Assembly (NCBI RefSeq): GCF_024125425.1
Contig: NZ_JAMXWN010000006.1
Span: 1 to 64,000, forward strand
Source: Sporolactobacillus kofuensis
Lineage (GTDB): Bacteria > Bacillota > Bacilli > Bacillales > Sporolactobacillaceae
Direction of reading: 5' to 3'
DNA length: 64,000 nt
Numbering within the stretch: the stretch's first letter is position 1; the number at the start of each line of letters is the position of its first letter. Shown one piece after another: positions 38,940-46,170 of this stretch. The notes beneath the pieces were generated by a model. That model searched no databases, had not been told where the DNA came from, and saw only the letters and a list, made by a program, of their open reading frames with translations. Made by a program: the position numbers and the translations under genes.

Positions 38940-39749
38940 TCAGCCCAGTGCAACATCCAGCACCATCATGACCGCGAATCCGATCATTGTAGCAGTGGTT
39001 GCGAGATCTGTTGAACCTTCACGCTGCGATTCCGGAATGAGTTCTTCAATGACAACAAAGATCATTGCTCCGGCAGCAAAAGCGAGTGCATAGGGCAGAA
39101 TCGGTGACACATGCACGACTAAATAGGCACCGATGACAGCAAAAATTGGTTCAACAATGGCGGATAATTGACCATACCAGAAACTTTTCCATCGCGTGAG
39201 TCCTTCTCCCCGCAGCGGAATGGCCACCGCTGCGCCTTCGGGAAAATTTTGAATGCCAATGCCGAATGCAAGTGTCAACGCGGCGACAAGTAATTCGGTA
39301 TTACCGGCAATGACTGCCCCGAAAGCAACACCGACTGCTGCACCTTCGGGTATGTTGTGAATGGTAATGGAAAAGACCAGTAAGATAATTTTGTGCAGTT
39401 TAGTTTTCGGTCCTTCTTTTTCTGCCACTGGAAACCCAAGATGTAGATGGGGAATCAGTCGATCGACGATTCGTAAAAAGACGCCACCAAGCAAAAAGCC
39501 GACAAGTGCGGGAATGAATGAGAAGGTGCCCATGCCAGAACTGAGTTCAAGCGCAGGGGCAAGTAGTGACCAAAAACTGGCAGCAATCATCACACCGGCT
39601 GCAAAACCAAACATGACATTCGCCATTTTTTGATTCAGCTGTTTAAAGAAAAAGACGAGCGCCGCACCAGCCGCTGTACATCCCCAGGTAAAAAGTCCGG
39701 CAAAGAGTGCAAGTAGCACCGGGTGGAGCGTGGACAATTGATGAAGCAT
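38940..39749 (-). CDS. ZIP-family divalent metal transporter
   Basis: A 269-residue membrane protein with eight hydrophobic segments. The two ZIP signature helices carry HNIPEGAAVGVAFG near residue 140 and QNFPEGAAVAIPLRGEG near 185, containing the metal ligands, with a further GEE-like Glu pair VIEELIPESQ near the end. It is likely to import zinc or another divalent metal (GufA/ZupT type). GGAGG lies seven bases before the ATG. Single gene. Confidence 0.9.
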   Translation of the reverse strand: MLHQLSTLHPVLLALFAGLFTWGCTAAGAALVFFFKQLNQKMANVMFGFAAGVMIAASFWSLLAPALELSSGMGTFSFIPALVGFLLGGVFLRIVDRLIPHLHLGFPVAEKEGPKTKLHKIILLVFSITIHNIPEGAAVGVAFGAVIAGNTELLVAALTLAFGIGIQNFPEGAAVAIPLRGEGLTRWKSFWYGQLSAIVEPIFAVIGAYLVVHVSPILPYALAFAAGAMIFVVIEELIPESQREGSTDLATTATMIGFAVMMVLDVALG

Positions 39750-39998
39750 AGAACAACCTCCAACAAATTGATTAGAGCTATGAACAGTATGTTTTTACGA
39801 TGCATGCAATTTCCTGAATCCATTATCTTTGTGCAAATCGGACCTTTTAGTTTATGAATGATTCTGCTGCTTTATTTCCATCACTACTATTCATAACGTG
39901 ATTTTTGTATGCCGTACTGTTTTCAAGAACAGAATGTTAATGGGGTGTACTGTCAAAGGATCAAATCCGATTCGACGAAAACAAAGGATGATAAAGTA

Positions 39999-40121
39999 GG
40001 CGTGGTGCGTGCATTCGTCATGCCTTTTTTTGTGTCTTGTGATCGACTGGATCATCCATAAAAAGATGTGTGCAACGTTCGAAAGTTGATTATTGAACAA
40101 TCGATGATTAAGAGTTACAAT
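39999..40121 (+). promoter_or_regulatory. Orphan terminator-like hairpin and promoter before the YczE-like gene
   Basis: GGCGTGG and TCATGCC can pair (with G-U) and are followed by seven T at about 40025-40031; no plus-strand gene precedes it. A promoter TTGAAC (40093-40098), 17-base spacer, TACAAT (40116-40121) then serves the next gene. The remaining gap from 39750 shows nothing else. Confidence 0.5.
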
Positions 40122-40194
40122 GAAGCAACTCATAACGAAGGTCACGGAAATGTTTGCCCTTCGCGGTTGAAAAAAGCTGAATCAAAGAAAGGAA

Positions 40195-40914
40195 ATGTCT
40201 GTGTTTGTAAATCATGCTGCAGCCGTGCACGCGCACAGCAACAATAAAAATTTGATTTATTTTACGATCTCCATTTTGTTTAACACATTAGGGAATGCAC
40301 TGACGGTTTCATTGAATTTGGGGAGTGCACTGTGGACGGCTTCAGCGGTTAATTTTACTGCGCTCACAAGTATTTCGCTCAGCTGGACTCTGTTTGCTTC
40401 CGGTAGCCTCTTGATTATAGCTAATGCATTAATCATTAAAAAAGTTGATTGGCGCCGCATTGCAGGCAATGTGATCTTTATGGTGCCGTTCAGCTATCTG
40501 ATCGGCATTATGAGTACGTACTTAGTGATGATCGGTATTCATACACTTCCGCTCTTTATTCGGGTAATACTGGATATTACAGGTATCTGCTTCATTGCAC
40601 TTGCCATTTCTATTTACCAGCGAGTTAATTTAATGCTCCATCCTTGCGATGAATTCATGCAAATTATCCGCTTTAAATATTTTAAAGGAAATGCGACAGT
40701 GGCACAGTTGGTTACGTTCTCGCCACCAGTGGTGATTATTATTGTATGCTGGATTGACGCGCATCAGCTCTATGCAATCAATGTCGGTACTATTTTTGCA
40801 CTACTCTTTCAGGGAACATTGGTTGGTATTTTCGATAAATATATTTTCCCTTCGTTAAAGCATCGGCATGTCGAACAAGACGTACACCACCAGCAACAGG
40901 GTTTGAGTTACTAA
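40195..40914 (+). CDS. YczE/YitT-like membrane protein
   Basis: A 239-residue integral membrane protein with five to six hydrophobic segments, starting near NLIYFTISILFNTLGNALTV. It includes LGSALWTASAVNF, typical of the YczE/YyaS group whose biochemical function is unknown. AAAGAAAGG lies two bases from the ATG at 40195 and eight from a GTG at 40201, so the GTG may be the true start. The C-terminal tail is His/Gln-rich. No operon partner. Confidence 0.7.
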   Translation: MSVFVNHAAAVHAHSNNKNLIYFTISILFNTLGNALTVSLNLGSALWTASAVNFTALTSISLSWTLFASGSLLIIANALIIKKVDWRRIAGNVIFMVPFSYLIGIMSTYLVMIGIHTLPLFIRVILDITGICFIALAISIYQRVNLMLHPCDEFMQIIRFKYFKGNATVAQLVTFSPPVVIIIVCWIDAHQLYAINVGTIFALLFQGTLVGIFDKYIFPSLKHRHVEQDVHHQQQGLSY

Positions 40915-40930
40915 ATAAATGAAACAGAAA

Positions 40931-40967
40931 GCGCGAAGTCATTCATTGATTTCGGGCTTCTTTTTTC
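40931..40967 (+). terminator. Terminator after the YczE-like gene
   Basis: CGAAGTCA and TGATTTCG pair (one G-U), followed by CTTCTTTTTT. Confidence 0.6.
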
Positions 40968-41055
40968 ATCCGATTGCATGTGGCTTTGAGGCGACGATGC
41001 AAAGTATTGATCCCCTGTGGTTAGCGAATACTAGCCCCAGAGGAGGTGAGAGATA

Positions 41056-41211
41056 GTGGCTAAAGATGTGCTTTGTGAAGTCAACAACTGTACCTTTTGG
41101 GATTCAGGAAACAAATGCTCCGCAGATGCCATTTATGTAGTCAGTCATGTAGGAAAGCAGGCAGCTAAACAGGAAGAAACGGATTGCAAAACCTTTAAAC
41201 CGGAAAGATAA
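41056..41211 (+). CDS. DUF1540 small cysteine-containing protein
   Basis: A 51-residue protein starting at GTG with a perfect AGGAGGTGA nine bases upstream. The pattern CEVNNCTFWDSGNKCSADAI and the closing ETDCKTFKP match the DUF1540 family, whose four conserved cysteines suggest metal binding. Such genes are common in spore-formers and of unknown role. A terminator follows directly. Confidence 0.85.
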   Translation: MAKDVLCEVNNCTFWDSGNKCSADAIYVVSHVGKQAAKQEETDCKTFKPER

Positions 41212-41228
41212 AGTATGTGTGAAAAAGA

Positions 41229-41262
41229 CAGGAGATCGCGAATCGGCGCTCTCCTGTTTTAT
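41229..41262. terminator. Bidirectional terminator
   Basis: ACAGGAGA pairs exactly with TCTCCTGT, followed by TTTTAT on the plus strand and CTTTTTC on the minus strand. It overlaps the end of the acetyltransferase gene. Confidence 0.8.
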
Positions 41263-41741
41263 AATTGTTTAGTCATAGTGAACCACTTGATCCCGCCATG
41301 TTGCGATTCGGCAATCCCTTGATTCGTGTACCCGTTTTTCTCATAAAAAGGGATGAGTGCTTCTCGGCACGTCAGGGTTACAGTCAGACGCTCATTTTTT
41401 TTGGCTTCCTTCTCCAATGCTTTAAGTAACAAGCAGGCAATCCCTTTTCTTTGATGGTTTGGGTCGACAAGAATGCCGAGTATGCTCTGATGGCCTCCTT
41501 TCTCGGGGTTAGGAAGTGTTGTATTAAATAAATCATCGGTGATGAACGGGACGGATATGACGGGACCATTAACGTATCCGATGATCTTTTGTGCTTCCTC
41601 AGCTATGATAAAGGTATCCGGAATGGTTGCGATCCGGTTGATAAAAGCGTTCTCGGTTGCGGCTTCTTCCGGAGTAAAACCTGTGTTTTCAAGCCCGACT
41701 AACTGTTTCAAATCTTCTTGGCGTACATGCCTAAGGATCAT
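41259..41741 (-). CDS. GNAT-family N-acetyltransferase
   Basis: A 160-residue GNAT enzyme. The acetyl-CoA loop is in LGILVDPNHQRKGIACLLL near residues 88-106, and FYEKNGY lies near 131. The N-terminal half resembles arylalkylamine-type acetyltransferases (LENTGFTPEEAA). The acceptor substrate is unknown. GGAAGAAGAA precedes the ATG. Single gene upstream of, and divergent from, the PlcR-like regulator. Confidence 0.85.
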   Translation of the reverse strand: MILRHVRQEDLKQLVGLENTGFTPEEAATENAFINRIATIPDTFIIAEEAQKIIGYVNGPVISVPFITDDLFNTTLPNPEKGGHQSILGILVDPNHQRKGIACLLLKALEKEAKKNERLTVTLTCREALIPFYEKNGYTNQGIAESQHGGIKWFTMTKQL

Positions 41742-41957
41742 GCGTTCTTCTTCCTTTCGAATAAATTGAGGACAGTCCGTTCATCCGTCAAGCCATGACT
41801 GATGAACAGTAACAATTATATCAGGATTACAGATGGGGATGGCGACAACAGTAGGAATAATTTTCAGATAATTGTGGAATAAATTAATGTCAGGGTGCCA
41901 GTCAATCATGGTACAACGCATGGATCTCATTGAAAAATCGGGGAAAAGGTGAGCTGC

Positions 41958-42836
41958 ATGGATAAATCTAGATTAGGAAATGAAATAAAAAAGTGGCGAA
42001 AAAAACGCGGATTAACCCAGAGGGATCTTTCTCAAAATGTATGCCATCAATCTGAGATTAGCAGAATTGAAAATGGTGAAGTGTTTCCCAGCATTGATTT
42101 GCTGTATGTGTTCTCTTCAAAGTTAAAGGTTCCAGTATCCTACTTTCTTAAAGTTCTCGTCTATGATGATTTTACGTATAAGAATACCATTGTGGACACT
42201 TTATTCGAGCTCAGCAAGCAAAAGAAATATAAAGAGATTTTAAACTACATTGATCGTAAGCAGGATCATCACCATCACTCAGAGTACTATGAATTCCATA
42301 AGATTCTTTCCTGGCACTATTGGTTAGCTTCATATCGGTTAGGACGGATTGACGATCAAACCTGCACTACAGAACTTAACCTGCTATTACGGAACACAAC
42401 ACCATCTGCGATAGTTCTTCACTTGGATCTCTACATAAAGAATTCGATTGCAAACGTTTATGCAGAACACAATAAAATAAATGAAAGTATTCGGCTTTAT
42501 AAGGAAATCATTCATTATGAGTCTTTGGAGAAAAATTTTCTCTGCTTAAAAATCAAGGCGCTCTATAATTTCAGTAAACTTCTCTTTCAAAAAAATGAGT
42601 ACGATTCAAGCATCCGGCACATTGAACATGCATTAAAGTTATCCATTCATCTCAATAATATGACTTTGCTTGGGCAGTTGTATTATCAAAGGGCAGAATG
42701 TATGGAGAAAATGGGTTATTCAGAAAATGAAATTGCCGGGTATTATCGGAAAGCGTATTTCTTTTTTGATTTGTTGCATTTGGATTTTTATAAACAAGTA
42801 AGCTTTAAAAAGAAACATAGATACTTAAAAAGATGA
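41958..42836 (+). CDS. plcR: PlcR-type quorum-sensing transcription activator (RRNPP family)
   Basis: A 292-residue regulator. The N-terminal XRE helix-turn-helix (residues 6-60; LTQRDLSQNVCHQSEISRIE) is followed by a TPR-like helical domain to the end. Segments such as NVCHQSEISRIENGEV and LLGQLYYQRAECMEKMGY align closely with PlcR of the B. cereus group (ICHQSEVSRIESGAV, LIGQLYYQRGECLRKLEY) and length is nearly the same. PlcR dimers bind the PapR heptapeptide and activate secreted-enzyme genes. AAAGGTGAG precedes the ATG at 41958. A PapR-like gene lies convergently just downstream and a perfect PlcR box follows. Confidence 0.92.
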   Translation: MDKSRLGNEIKKWRKKRGLTQRDLSQNVCHQSEISRIENGEVFPSIDLLYVFSSKLKVPVSYFLKVLVYDDFTYKNTIVDTLFELSKQKKYKEILNYIDRKQDHHHHSEYYEFHKILSWHYWLASYRLGRIDDQTCTTELNLLLRNTTPSAIVLHLDLYIKNSIANVYAEHNKINESIRLYKEIIHYESLEKNFLCLKIKALYNFSKLLFQKNEYDSSIRHIEHALKLSIHLNNMTLLGQLYYQRAECMEKMGYSENEIAGYYRKAYFFFDLLHLDFYKQVSFKKKHRYLKR

Positions 42837-42875
42837 AATTGGAATAGTTAATGACTAACAAATAAAAGAGCACTG

Positions 42876-42924
42876 CACAAAACAAACAGATCATCAGGTG
42901 TGACGATGGTCTGTTTGTTTTGTG
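42876..42924. terminator. Bidirectional terminator between plcR and the papR-like gene
   Basis: A perfect 15-base stem, CACAAAACAAACAGA with TCTGTTTGTTTTGTG, between the two convergent genes. Confidence 0.8.
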
Positions 42925-42941
42925 GTGATTTAGAGAGGCTG

Positions 42942-43070
42942 TTACTTAAAATTCTGTGATAGAACATCCTCAAAGGGCAGGTCGGATTTATCGAGTGGAG
43001 TGGCAACAAAAGGAATCGCTAACGTTACTACGCAGATGATCAAGCTGAACTTAATGAACAGTTTTTTCAC
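42942..43070 (-). CDS. papR: PapR-like signal peptide precursor
   Basis: A 42-residue ORF starting with GTG, with GGAGGG seven bases upstream. MKKLFIKFSL opens a typical export signal with a hydrophobic core to about residue 23. The short mature part holds SDLPFED (residues 29-35). PapR heptapeptides of the B. cereus group read SDLPFEH, ADLPFEF or SDMPFEF, so six of seven residues match the first. Seven residues (VLSQNFK) follow the motif, whereas PapR ends there or nearly there, so C-terminal trimming would be required. It is convergent to plcR rather than downstream and co-oriented, and is expressed from a promoter touching the PlcR box. Confidence 0.88.
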   Translation of the reverse strand: MKKLFIKFSLIICVVTLAIPFVATPLDKSDLPFEDVLSQNFK

Positions 43071-43116
43071 GAATAATCCCTCCGTATACTTTAAAATTGT
43101 CACTTATTTTGAAGCT

Positions 43117-43187
43117 ATTATACTCTATTTTAACCGCATAAATTATGAAATATTGCATATTGTTTTTTCGTCATATTTCGACATAAT
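43117..43187. promoter_or_regulatory. PlcR box inside a symmetric divergent promoter
   Basis: TATGAAATATTGCATA at 43144-43159 matches the PlcR consensus TATGNANNNNTNCATA at all fixed positions. On the minus strand a perfect TATAAT (43122-43117) serves papR; on the plus strand CATAAT (43182-43187) with TTGTTT at 43160 serves the S53 peptidase. The box centre is about 32 bases from one -10 and 33 from the other, covering or abutting both -35 positions. Activation of both genes by PlcR-PapR is strongly suggested. Confidence 0.88.
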
Positions 43188-43263
43188 GTGACAAAAAAAA
43201 TAAATAATCAGTTGTTACTATGTAATCAATCTACAAATCTATCATTTATTGAGGAGGGAATTA

Positions 43264-44472
43264 ATGATGTCACGAGTCAAAAAAGTAGCGTTTAATGTTG
43301 CAGCTTTATTCGTCGCGATTTTTACCCTTTTCGGCACTCTTTTTGTCACGGTCTCACATGCCAGTGCGAAGACAGTAACGACAGCAACTGCACCTAAAGG
43401 TTGGGAAGCACATAATCCAATCCATTACAAGCCGATCTCCAAAGGAATTAAACCGAACATCGTGTCTCAGGTCTTTTCACCCTCACAAATAAAGAGAGCA
43501 TATGGTATCGATCAATTAAGTGAAACAGGTGCCGGCCAAACCATTGCCCTCATCGAAGCCTACGGAAGCCCGACAATTGTAAATGATCTTAACACATTTG
43601 ATCAGCAATTTGGTCTTCCGGATGCGAACATTGAAGTTGATTATCCAAGCGGAAAACCTAGAACTGATGGAGGATGGGCTCTTGAAACCGCCTTAGATGT
43701 TGAATGGGCTCATGCCCTTGCGCCAAATGCAAAAATTATGGTTGTGGCAGCAAAATCAGCTTCGATTAGTAATCTTGTCGTCGCTGAGGATTACGCAACA
43801 AACCATGGTGCAACCATTGTTTCAAATAGCTGGGGCGGCTCCGAATTTTCAGGAGAAACCATGTACAACACGCATTTCAATCATGCAGGCATTACGTATC
43901 TTGCATCGTCAGGAGATAATGGATCAGGAAGTTCGTGGCCGGCCTCATCACCTTATGTTGTTTCGGTCGGCGGAACTTCTTTAGATACGGATAGTATTGG
44001 AAACTATATTAGTGAGACCGCTTGGTCAGGTTCTGGCGGAGCGATCAGTACCTATGAAAGTAGACCAACATTCCAGTCAAACTGGACAAGCATCGTTGGT
44101 ACGAAGCGGGGCATTCCTGATGTGGCTTTTGATGCAGATCCGAATACCGGCGTCTATGTATACACCAGCACACCGGATCAAGGACAAACAGGTTGGTTCC
44201 AAGTGGGCGGAACAAGTTTCAGTGCTCCGGCATGGGGAGCACTTGTTGCGTTAGCAAATCAAGGGCGTACTCAGCCATTATCAAGTACTCAGGTGCTAAG
44301 TTCTATTTACTCAACGGCCGGAACAACAGGCAGCAGTGGTTATACTACAGATTATCACGATATCGTTTCGGGAAGCAACGGGGGCTATGCTACACAAGCC
44401 GGCTATGATCTGGTTACTGGGATTGGCAGTCCGATTGCTAGTCAATTCATTCCGATTCTAAGCAGTAAGTAA
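43264..44472 (+). CDS. Secreted S53 (sedolisin-type) serine carboxyl peptidase without a prodomain
   Basis: A 402-residue exported peptidase. A signal segment at about residues 10-35 (ends SHASA) is followed directly by the catalytic domain. The S53 triad is visible as Glu and Asp in ETALDVEW (about 141 and 145) and Ser in GGTSFSAPAW (about 318), with the oxyanion Asp in SSGDNGSGS. The calcium site region YHDIVSGSNGG...GYDLVTGIGSP is at the C-terminus. The large activation prodomain of kumamolisin-like enzymes is missing. GAGGAGGG precedes the ATG. The upstream PlcR box makes it a probable quorum-regulated exoprotease. Confidence 0.9.
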   Translation: MMSRVKKVAFNVAALFVAIFTLFGTLFVTVSHASAKTVTTATAPKGWEAHNPIHYKPISKGIKPNIVSQVFSPSQIKRAYGIDQLSETGAGQTIALIEAYGSPTIVNDLNTFDQQFGLPDANIEVDYPSGKPRTDGGWALETALDVEWAHALAPNAKIMVVAAKSASISNLVVAEDYATNHGATIVSNSWGGSEFSGETMYNTHFNHAGITYLASSGDNGSGSSWPASSPYVVSVGGTSLDTDSIGNYISETAWSGSGGAISTYESRPTFQSNWTSIVGTKRGIPDVAFDADPNTGVYVYTSTPDQGQTGWFQVGGTSFSAPAWGALVALANQGRTQPLSSTQVLSSIYSTAGTTGSSGYTTDYHDIVSGSNGGYATQAGYDLVTGIGSPIASQFIPILSSK

Positions 44473-44494
44473 TTTATGTCATCACGAATGTGAG

Positions 44495-44533
44495 CATCTC
44501 TCTGCTAACGAGAAGGCAGAGAGATGTTTTTTC
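44495..44533 (+). terminator. Terminator after the S53 peptidase
   Basis: CATCTCTCTGC (44495-44505) pairs exactly with GCAGAGAGATG (44516-44526), then a T run leading straight into the repeat leader. Confidence 0.88.
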
Positions 44534-45057
44534 TTAAGATAAGAAAGTATAAAATTTGGGGCTTGCTGATAGGTGCCCCTCAATAAATGAAGTTCAGGAC
44601 ACGGAAGCGCGAGACGCCTGCGGGAGTGCAGGCCGGGGGAGACCCCGCAGATGACGGTTGATCGAGGAGGCTCCCGGACTGCCCGCGGCAAGCGAGCAGC
44701 TAAAGTGTCGTTCAAGCACAAGAGTGATGATTCAAAGCGGCATAGGAGTAACAGGAAAGGACCAGGCTTAGCCTGGTTTTTCTAAGAAAAGATAAAAGAA
44801 AATCTTGAATGGCCTTAGGGTTCATGTCAGCGATGTTAACGTAAAAAAGTTCTGATTCAAACACGGAAGCGCGAGACGCCTGCGGGAGTGCAGGCCAGGG
44901 GAGACCCCGCAGATAACGGTTGATCGAGGAGGCTCCCGGACTGCCCGCGGCAAGCGAGCAGCTGAAGTGTCGTTCAAGCAACAAGAGTGATGATTCAAAG
45001 CCGCATATAGAGTGACAGCAAAGGACCAGGCTTAGCCTGGTTTTTCTTATGCCGGAA
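44534..45057 (+). repeat. Two-unit GC-rich repeat array (locus 2)
   Basis: Cores start at about 44595 and 44857 (spacing 262) and are almost identical to those at 10985-11611. Even the leader matches: AAGATAAGAAAGTATAAAAT and then a hairpin GGGGC/GCCCC with the same loop as the GGGGGC/GCCCCC hairpin at locus 1. Terminator-like tails are at 44761-44782 and 45025-45046. Small ORFs across it are by-products of GC content. Confidence 0.9.
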
Positions 45058-45165
45058 ACATAGACTTGCGGATTATGCGCGATCCTGAATAAGATAGGCG
45101 CATGCGACAGGAAAAAGTGCACTGATTAACCATCATTGGGCCAAAAACGTTAAAGTATCCCGATC

Positions 45166-46056
45166 TTAGCTTTTAAACAACTCGATAAATCGCTGTGCCT
45201 TTTTTGTCAGGTAGCGGTCTTTAAGCCAAATAATCCCAACATCGGACTGAACGGTAATGTCCGGTAGCGCGAACCACTCAATATCTGCGACAGAAAAGGC
45301 AGAAAGCACGGATTGAGGCAGAATCGTGACGCCGATTCCGGCAATAACCAGAGCGATCGTTATGGAGACACTGGAACATTCGCAGACAATGTTCGGTTCA
45401 AAACCGAGACGTCGGCATTCATTGACAATTTTTTCATTCAGCTGAACGGTTTTATCGCTTTTTAAGGCGATCAGCGGTGTTGTCGCCAAATCCTTCAGGT
45501 GAAAAGAGGTTTGCCTGAAGAGCCACTTGCGATGCTTCGGCACGACCATAACAAATGGGTCGGAAGGAAGGCGCAAGGTTTCGTAGCGTCCGGAATCATA
45601 TCCGGATTCGAAGGGTAATCGCGTGACGACGAGTTCGATGCTCCGATTTTCCAAATAGTCGCCAAGAACAACATGGTCACCTTCGAGAATTTTAAAAGTG
45701 ACTTGGGGCGCATGTTCACGAAAATAGGCGATTTTCTCCGGAAGAAGAGAAACGCATGAAAATACCGATCCGATGCTAAGGACACCTTGGACACCACGGT
45801 CAAGCTCTTGAATTTCGGTGAGGGTTTCATCAACTTTTCGGAGAATGGCGGTTGCTTTTGTTTTCAGTACGCGACCCGCCTCCGTGAGATTCATGCGTTT
45901 ACCCTGACGATCAAAAAGCATGACACCGAGCTCTTCCTCCATTAATTTCAACTGCCGGCTGAGCGGAGGCTGCTCCATATTGAGCTTCTTGGCAGCACGG
46001 GTCACCTGGCCTTCTTTGGCAATGGCAAGAAAATAGCGTAGCTGACGGAGATCCAC
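45166..46056 (-). CDS. LysR-family transcriptional regulator
   Basis: A 296-residue LysR regulator. The N-terminal winged HTH has LRYFLAIAKEGQVTRAAKKL and QPPLSRQLKLMEEELG; the C-terminal effector-binding domain spans about 90-296. GGAGG precedes the start. It is divergent from the ACT-MFS gene with a 114-base AT-rich spacer, the usual arrangement for a regulator of the opposite gene. The inducer is unknown. Confidence 0.9.
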   Translation of the reverse strand: MDLRQLRYFLAIAKEGQVTRAAKKLNMEQPPLSRQLKLMEEELGVMLFDRQGKRMNLTEAGRVLKTKATAILRKVDETLTEIQELDRGVQGVLSIGSVFSCVSLLPEKIAYFREHAPQVTFKILEGDHVVLGDYLENRSIELVVTRLPFESGYDSGRYETLRLPSDPFVMVVPKHRKWLFRQTSFHLKDLATTPLIALKSDKTVQLNEKIVNECRRLGFEPNIVCECSSVSITIALVIAGIGVTILPQSVLSAFSVADIEWFALPDITVQSDVGIIWLKDRYLTKKAQRFIELFKS

Positions 46057-46170
46057 AAATGTATCCTCCTTATATACTTATATTATATAGTATTTAAATA
46101 AAACAGATATTTTAAGTATGATAAACCGAATGATATCATAAAAAGGAAGAAGTATGAAAGGGGCATCCAG

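Noticed and set aside
43000-43191. 63-codon plus-strand ORF between plcR and the S53 peptidase
   Set aside because: It overlaps the papR-like gene antisense and the PlcR box, has no ribosome binding site and no family features.
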